This document shows, one piece after another, positions 1 to 7,053 of a stretch of DNA of 10,710 nt. The number at the start of each line of letters is the position of its first letter. The stretch's first letter is position 1. Origin of the DNA: Bacteroidales bacterium UBA2939. Lineage in GTDB: Bacteria > Bacteroidota > Bacteroidia > Bacteroidales > P3. Location: positions 3,816-14,525 of the forward strand of contig DECD01000054.1 in assembly GCA_002349055.1 (NCBI GenBank). The letters are read 5' to 3'. The translations under genes and the position numbers were made by a program. The notes under the pieces were generated by a model, which worked only from the letters and a program-made list of their open reading frames with translations, did no database searches and had not been told where the DNA came from.

Positions 1-314
1 CCATTGATGCGGATACGCTCGCGGAAGTCGACAAGGTGGGGCGAAGTGTAGAGGCCCACCTTGTAGCCCGCCTCCTGGAGGATGGAGGCGAGGAAATGGG
101 AGACGGAGCCTTTGCCGTTGGTGCCGGCAACATGGATGAAAGCTTGTGCGTTGGCGCCACCAGGTCGCCGACACACAATCTTGCGTTCGGGATTGCCGAG
201 GGCAGCCATCATGTCGATGGTGGACTGGATGTCGGCCTTATAGGCGGCAGCGCCAATGCGGTGATACATCGGTAGCTGCGAAAACATGAAGTCTAAGGTT
301 TCTTGGTAGTTCAT
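1..314 (-). CDS. folC: Folylpolyglutamate synthase / dihydrofolate synthase, N-terminal part (truncated by window edge)
   Basis: Only the first 104 codons are inside the window; the gene continues to the left. FolC is a cytoplasmic Mur-ligase-family enzyme. It uses ATP to add glutamate to dihydropteroate and to reduced folates. The start reads MNYQETLDFMFSQLPMYHRI, as in Bacteroidales FolC. The ATP-binding P-loop AGTNGKGS follows at about residues 63-70, then GLYTSPHLVDFRERIRING, the substrate-side motif of the family. The ATG (314-312) overlaps the TGA of the upstream barrel gene (313-311) as ATGA, which supports this start and suggests translational coupling. One oddity: about 11 extra residues rich in R, P, G and A lie between GNPERK and the FIHVAG strand, where relatives I recall go almost directly into IHVAGTNGKG. 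Identification is secure from the motifs; the insertion is judged from memory of the family. Confidence 0.95.
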   Translation of the reverse strand, partial: MNYQETLDFMFSQLPMYHRIGAAAYKADIQSTIDMMAALGNPERKIVCRRPGGANAQAFIHVAGTNGKGSVSHFLASILQEAGYKVGLYTSPHLVDFRERIRIN

Positions 315-2053
315 TTATGGGGCATTGTGTAGGTCAGACCGAGGATGAAGAGGCCGCGCTGCGAGGGGTAGTTGCTCCAGTAGTAGTAGCGTTGGAAGGC
401 GAGGTTGTCCATCTTGAGGAAGAAGGAGAGGGCGCGGTTGTGACGGTACTCCACTTCGGCGTTGATACCGTAGCGCATGGGCAGCTCCTCGTTATTGTCG
501 CCCTGCATCTTGCCCAGCAGCTGTCCTTCGAGGTGGAAGAGCCACTTATCGTTGTAGTTGACATCGGCCGAAGCCATGAGGTCCCAGTCGGGACGGTAGA
601 GCGGCTTGTTCCAAGCCAGCTTGGTCTTATTATAGTAATAGTGACCGCCGAAGCGGAGGGTGAGCATCTCGTCGTTGACGAAGGCGATGTCGGCACCCGC
701 GGTGAGGCGTTGGTTGTCGAAATAAATCGGCCAGTAGACATTATCGAGTTGGTATAAACCATCGAGGCCAAAGGTGAGGTCGTCGCGCAAATTGCTATAG
801 CGCACCTCGGCGTTGGCCTCCAGTTTCTTGCTGATAGTCCAGCGGGCGTGACCCGTGAGGTCGTAGTGGTGCGTGGCACGTTGCTCGGCACCCGGACACA
901 CGTAGGGGTTAATCTTGCGGATAAGGTCCCAGTTGTTGGCATCCAGACCTCCCGTGAAGCCGAGACTGACCACCAGGGCCTCTTGCATGAGGCTCTTGCT
1001 GACCACCACATCAGGGAAGAGGCGGAAGAAAACCTTCGAGGGGTCGGAGAAGCCGTCCCATCCTGTAGTAAGTCCGGCATGGAAAAGGAGGCCGTTGTAC
1101 ATGAAATCGACGTAGGGGTTGAGCTTGACGATGTTGCGGCTGCCGTCACAGGCCGGAGCATCGGTGAAAGGATAGAGCGCGGTATTGAATCCCAGCGGCA
1201 TCGTGCCGTCGGGGCTGTAGCTGAACTTGTAGGCATCCCATTCGGCATGCAGGTAGGCGACGCCCTTGGCGTTGCGCAGCATCTTGAAGCCGTAGTGGAT
1301 GTCGCCACTAAGGTTGAGGTTGAACTCGTTCTGACTCCACGAGGCCCAGAGGTCGCTCACCCGCACATTGGCGCTGTAGCCGAGTTTGTAGCCGTCGAGC
1401 TGCATATTTTTCACACCGGCGTTCCAGGTGATGACGTTGTATTTGGCCTTGTAGTCACCCACGGAGATGTCGTCGCGGTCCTTGCCAAGGGTGGTCTGCA
1501 ACTTGTCGTCGGTGAAGCCATAGTAGAGGTTGTGGTCGTGCTCGTAGTTGAGGTCGGTGGAAAGCTGCAACTTGTCGGCCACGATATACTTGCCGAAGAG
1601 GGTGACGTCGGTGAGGCCGAAGTGGTTCTTTCCGTAGTCGGGCAGCGTGCCCCACGACGAACGGTGGTTGAAGCGGACGCCGTAGGTCTTTTCGCGGTCG
1701 CGTGTCGAGCACCAGTAGAGGTCGGCCAGCGGACTCCAGTAGTTGCCCATTCCGAGGCGCAGATAGTTGTTGTAGAGCTTGGTGGCGGGTTCGCCGAGTA
1801 TGCGGGCAGCCTTGATGCGTGCCGGCTCGTATATCGAGTTCAGCCGCCGGGGGGTGATGCTGTACTGGAAGGTGTGCTCGAAACGCGTCATGGTGTCTGT
1901 CACCACGGCCGGAAATGTAACCTTCTCCCTCTGCTCAATCACCGGACGGAAAGAGCCCTTCACCAGCACGCTCTCGTTGTAGGTGCTCTCCTCTTGCGCC
2001 TGGGCCATCAGCCCAATTATTCCCATTAAACCAATTAAAGCTATTTTCTTCAT
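311..2053 (-). CDS. Outer-membrane beta-barrel protein, plugless TonB-dependent-receptor-like
   Basis: Exported protein of 580 residues from the chosen start. Residues 1-20 form a signal peptide (MKK, hydrophobic core of L/I/G/M, AQA-Q cleavage-like site). A short N-terminal stretch (VLVKGSFRPVIEQ) is followed by alternating polar/aromatic beta strands with many Tyr and Trp, ending in a strand like the last strand of TonB-dependent receptors (RGLFILGLTYTMPHK). I see no plug domain and no TonB box, so it is probably a barrel-only porin or assembly partner, not an energised transporter. Two upstream in-frame ATGs exist, at 2059 and 2080. The one at 2080 overlaps the TPR stop as ATGA and would add nine residues. 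I chose 2053 because it gives a compact signal peptide and because the upstream ATGs lie within a 7-bp repeat tract. It is coupled to the TPR gene upstream and folC downstream. The substrate is unknown. The family placement is an inference from barrel features. Confidence 0.82.
   Translation of the reverse strand: MKKIALIGLMGIIGLMAQAQEESTYNESVLVKGSFRPVIEQREKVTFPAVVTDTMTRFEHTFQYSITPRRLNSIYEPARIKAARILGEPATKLYNNYLRLGMGNYWSPLADLYWCSTRDREKTYGVRFNHRSSWGTLPDYGKNHFGLTDVTLFGKYIVADKLQLSTDLNYEHDHNLYYGFTDDKLQTTLGKDRDDISVGDYKAKYNVITWNAGVKNMQLDGYKLGYSANVRVSDLWASWSQNEFNLNLSGDIHYGFKMLRNAKGVAYLHAEWDAYKFSYSPDGTMPLGFNTALYPFTDAPACDGSRNIVKLNPYVDFMYNGLLFHAGLTTGWDGFSDPSKVFFRLFPDVVVSKSLMQEALVVSLGFTGGLDANNWDLIRKINPYVCPGAEQRATHHYDLTGHARWTISKKLEANAEVRYSNLRDDLTFGLDGLYQLDNVYWPIYFDNQRLTAGADIAFVNDEMLTLRFGGHYYYNKTKLAWNKPLYRPDWDLMASADVNYNDKWLFHLEGQLLGKMQGDNNEELPMRYGINAEVEYRHNRALSFFLKMDNLAFQRYYYWSNYPSQRGLFILGLTYTMPHK
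2003..2038 (-). repeat. 9-bp periodic tract in the barrel protein's signal peptide
   Basis: Four consecutive 9-bp units of consensus TTAATKGGN on the minus strand (TTAATTGGT, TTAATGGGA, ATAATTGGG, CTGATGGCC) encode L-I-G, L-M-G, I-I-G, L-M-A, the hydrophobic core of the signal peptide. The same unit opens the TPR protein's signal peptide (5107-5142). Could partly reflect hydrophobic-core composition, but the shared codons (TTR ATT GGT TTR ATG) argue for a common repeat. Confidence 0.55.
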
Positions 2054-2085
2054 ATTCATAGTTCGCAATTCGCAGTTCATAATTC
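2051..2085 (-). repeat. 7-bp tandem tract at the TPR-stop/barrel-start junction
   Basis: Five consecutive 7-bp units of form GAAYTRY on the minus strand: GAATTAT, GAACTGC, GAATTGC, GAACTAT, GAATATG. The first unit supplies the TPR gene's last sense codon and most of its TGA stop. The same tract holds three in-frame ATGs for the barrel gene (2080, 2059, 2053). The translational junction of two genes is thus written in repeat sequence. Confidence 0.75.
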
Positions 2086-5000
2086 GATTACCATTTCCTC
2101 TGCCTCGGCCGGAGCCTGCGGCTGCTCGGCGGCCACGATGGCGGCATGCTTCTGGCGGGCCACGGTGACGAGGTCCTCGCCGTCATAGTTGTCGATGATG
2201 CTCTGCAACGTCTGCTTGGCCTGAAGGTTGTTGCCTCGGGCATAGTAGATGTCGGCCCAGAGGATGAAACTGTAGGCCAGCCAGTAGTCGCTCGAGGCAT
2301 CGGCCACTATCTGTTCAATCATGCGCTCAGCACCGTCATACTGCTGCTTGAGCATCATGATTTCGGCCTGGCGGCAGCGTGCCTCGCCGTTGTATTCGCC
2401 GTTGGCGGAATGGGTGAGGTGGCTGTAGTAATTGAACGCCTCCTCACGACGGCCGTTGTCGAAGCTGCTGCGGGCCATAGCCAGCGCGGCCTCTTCCTTC
2501 ATCTCGGCAGTGGCTTTGGTCTCTTCCATCACCAGCTGTCCGGCGGCAATTATCTCGCTGTCCTGTTTCAGCGCCACAGCGCAGCGCAAGGCACCCATGC
2601 GGCCCTGGAGCAGGCTCTGGTCGCTCTCGGCATTCTCGGCCATGCGGCGGTAGAGGGGCGCGGCTTTGGCATAGTCGGCCAGACTGAAGGCGATGTTGGC
2701 GGCGGCCGTCAGCGAACGCTCGCTGTACTGGTTGCTGCCGCTCTGCGCCACCCACTCGTAGTGGGGCAACGCCTTTGCATACTGCTCCTGACGGTTGTAG
2801 CTGTCGGCCAACAGGTAGTGGGCCTTGAGGGCGAACATGCCGCTGGGGAAGCGCTGGAGGTAGTCCTCGAACCCTTTGGCCGCCACCTCGTACTGGCTCT
2901 CCTGGTAGCGCTCCTCGACGGCCAGGAAGATGGTGCTGTCCTGCTCGAGAGAGGAAACCTTCACCTTGGTTGTGCGCTCCAGGTAGGGGAAGTAGTCGGC
3001 CACGCGGTTCTGCGCCACATAGATGTTCTTCACCGTCCCAAGGGCGTCGCGCGCCTCGTCGGTTCCGGGGTACTGCGTCAGCAGCTGGTCGAAGGTGGCC
3101 AGCGACAGCTCGTAGCGGTCGGTGTTGTAGTATATCAAGCCCTTGTTGAGCAAAGCCGTCTTCACGTAGACGCTCTTGGGGTACTGCTCGATGAAACGGT
3201 TGTAGTAGGTCATAGCCATCTCGTTGTTGTCGAGCGACATGTAGGTGTTGGCTATCTCGAACATGGCCTTCGACTTCAGCGGCGAATTGTCAAACTTCTC
3301 GAAGATGTAGTTCAGGTAGGTCAGTTTCTCGCTGTTCTTGCCTTGGGCGCCGTAGGCCAGCGCCTTCTGATAGGTGGCATAGTCGGCATCCCTGCCGTTG
3401 GCCTCTATCACCTTGTTGTACATCCTGATGGCCCGGGCGAAATAGCTCTGCACATACTCGCAGTCGCCCATACGGTTCCACACATCGGACTTCATGACCA
3501 GTCCTTTCGCATCCTTTCTCCCCTCAATCATTTTTTCCAGCTCCTCGAAAGCCAGCTGCGCCTCGTCGTATTTCTTCTTGCGCATCAGCAGGTAGCCGTA
3601 GGTGTATCGTGCGTCGGCGGCGTAGGGGCTCGTCTTGCTGTACGATGACAGCAACAGCTTGTTCATGCACTTCTCGGCCTCTTCGTAGCGGCCGGCGCGG
3701 TAATGGGCCTCGCCCAGCAGGTAGTTGGCATCGGCCGTGAGGCGCGGCACGGCGTTGATACGCACCGCTTTGGCGTAGAGTTCCTCGCCCTCGGCGCTCT
3801 TGCCACTGTTGCACAGCTCAATGCCGCGGTTGAGCACGGCACGCTGGTAAGCCTGCTCCAGGGCGGCGTTACGCTGCGGAATCTGCTCCAGCAGGTGTAT
3901 GGCCTCTTTGTAGTTGTTGGTCGAGCAGTAAAGCTCGGTGAGAATTTCCTGCACCTCGGTTTTGTGGGTTGTCTCGGGGTACTGCTTCAGGTAGTTCTCC
4001 ATGGCACGGATGTTCTCGTTGTAAGCATTCTCGTTCAGCTCGCAGCTCAACTTGGCATAGTTGAACAGGGCGTCTTCCTTGATGCGAGCGTCGTATACCA
4101 TCCGCGAGGCTTGCAGGAACATGCTGCGGGCCTCTTTCTTCTTTCCCAGCCTCACATAGCAGTCGCCCAGCATATACAGGGCGTTCTGCGCCACGCTGTC
4201 CTCACAGACGGTCTTTTTCTTCAGAAATTCGGCCGCCTGGGCGTAATCGCCGGTCTGATAGTGGCAGTAGCCTATTTGGTAGTCGTTGTCCTGCGGCGTG
4301 CAGCTCTGGGTCTGCTCGCGCTTGGCCATCTCGTCCACCAGTCGGTACTGCTCAAGGGCTTTCTTGTACTCGCCGCGTTTGAAATAGACCTCGCCCACCA
4401 TCTGGTGCACCTCGTTGCGACGGAAGGCATCCTTGTCGTTCACCAGACGCGGTGCCAGCTCTATCAGCTCGTCCTCGCGACCCAGGTAGTAGTAGATGCG
4501 TGCGATATAAGACGGGACAATCTTGGCGAACTTACTGTCGCTCTCCAACTCCTTGAAGTTCTTCAGCGCCGACTCATACTCGCCGTTCATGTACTGGATA
4601 TGGGCGTAGTAGTAGAGCGACGAATTGCGGTATTTCGACTGGCCGCCAATCTGCTGGGCGAAGCATTTCGAGGCTTTTTCGCGGGCGCCCGTCTGGAAGT
4701 AGCAGTAGCCGCGCTTGAAGTTGAACTCGCTGCGGTGGGAGAACTCCACCTCGTTGCCCTCCACCTGCTCGTACCAGCCGAGGGCTTCCTTCCATTCGCT
4801 GCGGGCATAGCGGAAGTTGCCCAGATAGAAGCGTGCCATGTTGCAGCGCGAGCTCTGCGGGTAGAGCCGCAGGAACTCCTCGAGGCGGTAGGAGGCGTCG
4901 TTGTTGTCGAGCTTCTCCGAGCACACGCCGGCAAAGTAGCAGGCGTCGGCGGTCGTCAGGTCGGCACGGTCGGCAGTCCCCTGGGCAATCTCGTCGAAAA

Positions 5001-5157
5001 TCTGCTGCGCGGCGGCATACTTCTGCTTGCCGTAGAGGTCCATGGCCTGCCGGTACAGCGTCCGCTGCCGCTCCTGCGTGCTCACTTTCTGTCCCGAAGC
5101 ATGGTTGCCCACCAGCCCCACAAAACACATCAAACCAATCAAAATCAGTTTCTTCAT
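2077..5157 (-). CDS. Large periplasmic tetratricopeptide-repeat (TPR) protein
   Basis: 1026 residues. The signal peptide is at about 1-22 (MKKLILIGLM core, ASG-Q cleavage-like). There is no convincing lipobox, although Cys11 sits in the core. Almost the whole mature chain is helical TPR solenoid, with 20 or more degenerate 34-residue units of the form x-Y/L-x-x-G-x-x-Y-x-x-G-x-Y-x-x-A. Clear examples are EVYFKRGEYKKALEQY (about 250-265), YMLGDCYVRLGKKKEAR (about 330-346), YLLGEAHYRAGRYEEAEKC (about 480-500) and YYNRFIEQYPKSVYVKTALL (about 680-700). Several units have the YP-turn seen in BamD/YbgF-like TPRs. The C-terminus is acidic and Ala/Pro/Glu-rich. TPR solenoids bind partner proteins. 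Placement between a redoxin-like protein and an outer-membrane barrel suggests a periplasmic adaptor for that barrel, but the partner is inferred from context only. The stop codon (TGA, 2079-2077) lies inside a 7-bp repeat tract. No catalytic domain is visible. Confidence 0.9.
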   Translation of the reverse strand: MKKLILIGLMCFVGLVGNHASGQKVSTQERQRTLYRQAMDLYGKQKYAAAQQIFDEIAQGTADRADLTTADACYFAGVCSEKLDNNDASYRLEEFLRLYPQSSRCNMARFYLGNFRYARSEWKEALGWYEQVEGNEVEFSHRSEFNFKRGYCYFQTGAREKASKCFAQQIGGQSKYRNSSLYYYAHIQYMNGEYESALKNFKELESDSKFAKIVPSYIARIYYYLGREDELIELAPRLVNDKDAFRRNEVHQMVGEVYFKRGEYKKALEQYRLVDEMAKREQTQSCTPQDNDYQIGYCHYQTGDYAQAAEFLKKKTVCEDSVAQNALYMLGDCYVRLGKKKEARSMFLQASRMVYDARIKEDALFNYAKLSCELNENAYNENIRAMENYLKQYPETTHKTEVQEILTELYCSTNNYKEAIHLLEQIPQRNAALEQAYQRAVLNRGIELCNSGKSAEGEELYAKAVRINAVPRLTADANYLLGEAHYRAGRYEEAEKCMNKLLLSSYSKTSPYAADARYTYGYLLMRKKKYDEAQLAFEELEKMIEGRKDAKGLVMKSDVWNRMGDCEYVQSYFARAIRMYNKVIEANGRDADYATYQKALAYGAQGKNSEKLTYLNYIFEKFDNSPLKSKAMFEIANTYMSLDNNEMAMTYYNRFIEQYPKSVYVKTALLNKGLIYYNTDRYELSLATFDQLLTQYPGTDEARDALGTVKNIYVAQNRVADYFPYLERTTKVKVSSLEQDSTIFLAVEERYQESQYEVAAKGFEDYLQRFPSGMFALKAHYLLADSYNRQEQYAKALPHYEWVAQSGSNQYSERSLTAAANIAFSLADYAKAAPLYRRMAENAESDQSLLQGRMGALRCAVALKQDSEIIAAGQLVMEETKATAEMKEEAALAMARSSFDNGRREEAFNYYSHLTHSANGEYNGEARCRQAEIMMLKQQYDGAERMIEQIVADASSDYWLAYSFILWADIYYARGNNLQAKQTLQSIIDNYDGEDLVTVARQKHAAIVAAEQPQAPAEAEEMVIEL
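5107..5142 (-). repeat. 9-bp periodic tract in the TPR protein's signal peptide
   Basis: Four 9-bp units on the minus strand (TTGATTGGT, TTGATGTGT, TTTGTGGGG, CTGGTGGGC) encode L-I-G, L-M-C, F-V-G, L-V-G. The first two units closely match the tract in the neighbouring barrel gene; the last two have drifted. Confidence 0.45.
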
Positions 5158-5169
5158 ATTCTCTTTTTC

Positions 5170-6624
5170 TTATTTTCTGTTACCAAGATTCAACAGTATT
5201 CCCGACGCGGGCCACGGCGTGTAGTCGTACACGCGGCGTCCCTCAGGGTCGAGGAGCACAAAGGTGGGATAGCTCATCACTCCCCACTGTTCGAGCATCT
5301 TATAGTCGCCGTCGAAATGGAGCCACGTCCAATTGCAGCGGGCACCGCGGCGGCTGTTCTTCACAAAGTGGTACATCTTCTGAAATTCGCGGTCACACAC
5401 CACGGTGACGAACACCACCTCGGGGTGCGTCCGGTAGACAGTGTCGCGGAAATGCGCCATCGTCTCTATCTCCTTTATCGAGTTGGGGTCGCCGGTGCGC
5501 ACGAAGCCCAGGTACACCCACTTGCCGCGGAAATCCTCCAACTTGACCTTGTTGCGGGCGATGTCGGGCAGCTCGAAGCTTTCCACCTGCTGCCCGCGAC
5601 TCACGGAGTGTTCCAGCACCCCCAACAAGGCAGTAGCCAGCGTCCGGTGCTCCTCGAACTTCGTCTTCTCCCCCAGCCTGCGCAGCGTCTCCAGAACGCC
5701 CTTCCGGCTGAAGCCCTTGATGAAGAACATCTCCTTCAATGCCTGCAAGGCCGCCAGCTCGCGCACCTGCTCGTTTTGCAGCAGGGGGTCGAGACCCAGC
5801 GTGTCGAGCCATGCGGCGAGGTCGGCGCGAGCCACCAGCTCGGCCATCTGCCACTGCGCCACCTTCTTGGTGCCCTCGGAGACGGAATGCTCCATCAGCG
5901 CGAGGAAGAAGCGCATGTAGTTCTCGTCGTGATAGCGAATGGGCTGGTCGGCGATATACTTGTAGAAGAGTTTCTTGCGGCTTTCCATGCGCATGGCCAG
6001 TGCCATCTCGGCTGTGTTAAACTTCACATACCGCTCGAGGAAGTCCTCCTGCCGCTCGCCCGAATCGGCCAGCATAGCATCTCTTTCCGCTTTCCACTTT
6101 CCACTTTCCACTACTACTTTCTCCAGTTCCTTCCACACCTTGCGGTCGGGCTTGAAACGGAAATCGAGCCGCTCGCGGTTGGCGTCGAGGAAGCTGTCCA
6201 CCACCGCCTCATAGCGCATAATCCTCAGGTTCAGCTCCATGCTGTCCAACCCAAGGAACTCCAGCGGCAACGCCACCGGTTCGAGGAAGATGTTGCGTTT
6301 CTCGTCCATGTCCCAGTCGAACTGGGGCACGTACACACTATAGTTTCTGCTGGGTTCTATGTAGAACGACTGGCTGTAGCGTTCCATCTGGAGGAAGACC
6401 AGCCGCGGGTAGTTGGCATAGCAGCGCAGGGTGAAGCGTCCGTCGGTGCCGACGGTCGCCGAGTCGAGCACCACCTCGCTCTGCGTCAGCATATCGCTGT
6501 AGGCACCCAGCACCACACGTTTGCCGGCGCCGCCAACCACCTCGCCTGCAATCTCCACATTCGTCTGACCCTCAAGGCCGAGAGCCATCAGCAGCAGCCA
6601 TCCTATCGCAACAAAACGCTTCAT
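5170..6624 (-). CDS. TlpA/redoxin-like exported protein lacking the CxxC active site
   Basis: 484 residues. The chosen start (ATG 6624-6622) gives a short signal peptide (MKRFVAIGWLLLMALGLEGQ); an ATG 48 nt upstream would bury it. Residues of about 23-100 resemble the DUF4369 domain common at the N-terminus of Bacteroidota TlpA-like proteins (VLDSATVGTDGRFTL). A helical middle follows (about 120-345), then a C-terminal thioredoxin-fold domain (about 347-480): FELPDIARNKVKLEDFRGKW, a central WVYLGF strand, and a cis-Pro motif SYPTFVLLDPEGR (Pro453). Where TlpA/ResA proteins have WCxxC, this protein has GDPNS (378-382), so both redox cysteines are missing. It therefore probably acts as a binding or scaffold protein, not a disulfide reductase. 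First gene of the operon, 12 nt before the TPR gene. A 7-bp repeat tract encodes residues near 170-180. Fold confidence is good; role unknown. Confidence 0.85.
   Translation of the reverse strand: MKRFVAIGWLLLMALGLEGQTNVEIAGEVVGGAGKRVVLGAYSDMLTQSEVVLDSATVGTDGRFTLRCYANYPRLVFLQMERYSQSFYIEPSRNYSVYVPQFDWDMDEKRNIFLEPVALPLEFLGLDSMELNLRIMRYEAVVDSFLDANRERLDFRFKPDRKVWKELEKVVVESGKWKAERDAMLADSGERQEDFLERYVKFNTAEMALAMRMESRKKLFYKYIADQPIRYHDENYMRFFLALMEHSVSEGTKKVAQWQMAELVARADLAAWLDTLGLDPLLQNEQVRELAALQALKEMFFIKGFSRKGVLETLRRLGEKTKFEEHRTLATALLGVLEHSVSRGQQVESFELPDIARNKVKLEDFRGKWVYLGFVRTGDPNSIKEIETMAHFRDTVYRTHPEVVFVTVVCDREFQKMYHFVKNSRRGARCNWTWLHFDGDYKMLEQWGVMSYPTFVLLDPEGRRVYDYTPWPASGILLNLGNRK
6083..6110 (+). repeat. 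7-bp tandem tract inside the redoxin-like gene
   Basis: Four 7-bp units on the plus strand: CTTTCCG, then CTTTCCA three times. On the coding (minus) strand they read in different frames as VESGKWKAE. Seven is not a multiple of three, so gain or loss of a single unit would shift the frame of this gene. Confidence 0.8.
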
Positions 6625-6639
6625 TAATAATATATATAC

Positions 6640-6667
6640 ATTATATAATTCTGCCCTAAAAACGCAA
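6640..6667 (-). promoter_or_regulatory. Possible promoter of the redoxin-TPR-barrel-folC operon
   Basis: Read on the minus strand there is TTGCGT (6667-6662), a 16-nt spacer, then TATAAT (6645-6640), resembling a classical sigma-70 promoter and leaving a leader of only about 10 nt. It does not match the Bacteroidota TAnnTTTG element, so the call is weak. A competing candidate lies further upstream: GACCTTTG on the minus strand (6840-6833), seven of eight positions of TAnnTTTG. That one would place the whole 11-bp repeat palindrome in the mRNA leader. Confidence 0.3.
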
Positions 6668-6715
6668 CCCATCCTTTTTTATTGCATCCACGCTAATTTT
6701 TTCTTAACATTTACG

Positions 6716-6822
6716 ACCTACCAACACCTTACCAATACCCTACCAACACCCTATCAACTCCTACCGTGGTAGGAGTTGGTACGGAGTTGGGTGGGAGTTG
6801 GTAGGGAGATAGTACGGAGTAT
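6716..6822. repeat. Head-to-head 11-bp repeat array forming a large imperfect palindrome
   Basis: The left arm holds about four and a half units of consensus ACWCCNTACCA on the plus strand (for example ACACCTTACCA 6724-6734, ATACCCTACCA 6735-6745, ACACCCTATCA 6746-6756). The right arm (6768-6822) holds about five units of the same consensus on the minus strand. The centre is a perfect 10-bp inverted repeat, AACTCCTACC / GGTAGGAGTT, around GT (6766-6767). The arms could pair for about 50 bp with mismatches. It lies between two divergent promoters, not after a gene, so it is not a normal terminator. I do not recognise a named family. Confidence 0.9.
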
Positions 6823-6944
6823 CAAGCAGTTGCAAAGGTCGTTTTTTGCACCTTTTTACGAAAATCTTCAAAAAAAATTTTTCTTTTATATATTACTATG
6901 ATTCAAATATTTATATAATATTCGATAAAAAAAGTACGATTTTT

Positions 6945-6975
6945 TTTGCTACATTATTTTTTTTTTGTATTTTTG
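6945..6975 (+). promoter_or_regulatory. Bacteroides-type promoter of the aspA-nqr operon
   Basis: The sequence matches the Bacteroidota housekeeping promoter pattern: TTTG (6945-6948), a 19-nt spacer, then TATTTTTG (6968-6975), fitting TAnnTTTG exactly. Transcription would begin near 6982, leaving a leader of about 70 nt that is A-rich and has no Shine-Dalgarno sequence. A- and T-tracts upstream (6869-6882, 6926-6933, 6940-6947) may act as a curved or UP-like region. Known consensus plus direct sequence match; the start site is not proven. Confidence 0.7.
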
Positions 6976-7053
6976 CCTCTCGAAAGAACAAGGAAATAAT
7001 ACCTAAAGAACTGAAAAACAAAATAAATCAAAAAAAATAATAATTTACTTATT

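Larger units (their letters stand above)
6625..7053. other. Divergent intergenic region between the two operons
   Basis: 429 bp without a credible gene. From left to right it holds a weak minus-strand promoter candidate (6640-6667), the 11-bp palindromic array (6716-6822), and a small inverted repeat TGCAAA/TTTGCA with an 8-nt loop (6831-6836 and 6845-6850). A strongly AT-rich stretch with A- and T-tracts follows (about 6855-6967), then the aspA promoter and its A-rich leader. A 64-codon open frame here (6846-7040) is poly-F/I/K and judged spurious. Confidence 0.8.

Noticed and set aside
848..3648. Long plus-strand open frames at 848-2029 and 2146-3648
   Set aside because: Antisense shadows of the barrel and TPR genes, with low-complexity V/E/G/H composition and no motifs.
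3703..6627. A 974-codon open frame on the plus strand, antisense to the redoxin and TPR genes
   Set aside because: It spans two real genes and their junction on the opposite strand, is rich in V, L, H and A, and shows no domain. It follows from GC-rich codon choice in the true genes.
6716..6822. The palindromic array as a rho-independent terminator
   Set aside because: It lies upstream of both flanking genes, not after either, and no T-run follows the stem directly.
6716..6822. Insertion-sequence or integron end
   Set aside because: No transposase or integrase, no target duplication seen, and the arms are tandem units, not single terminal repeats.
6846..7040. Small open frame of 64 codons upstream of aspA
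   Set aside because: Translation is almost all F, I, K and N from AT-rich promoter DNA, and it overlaps the aspA promoter and leader.
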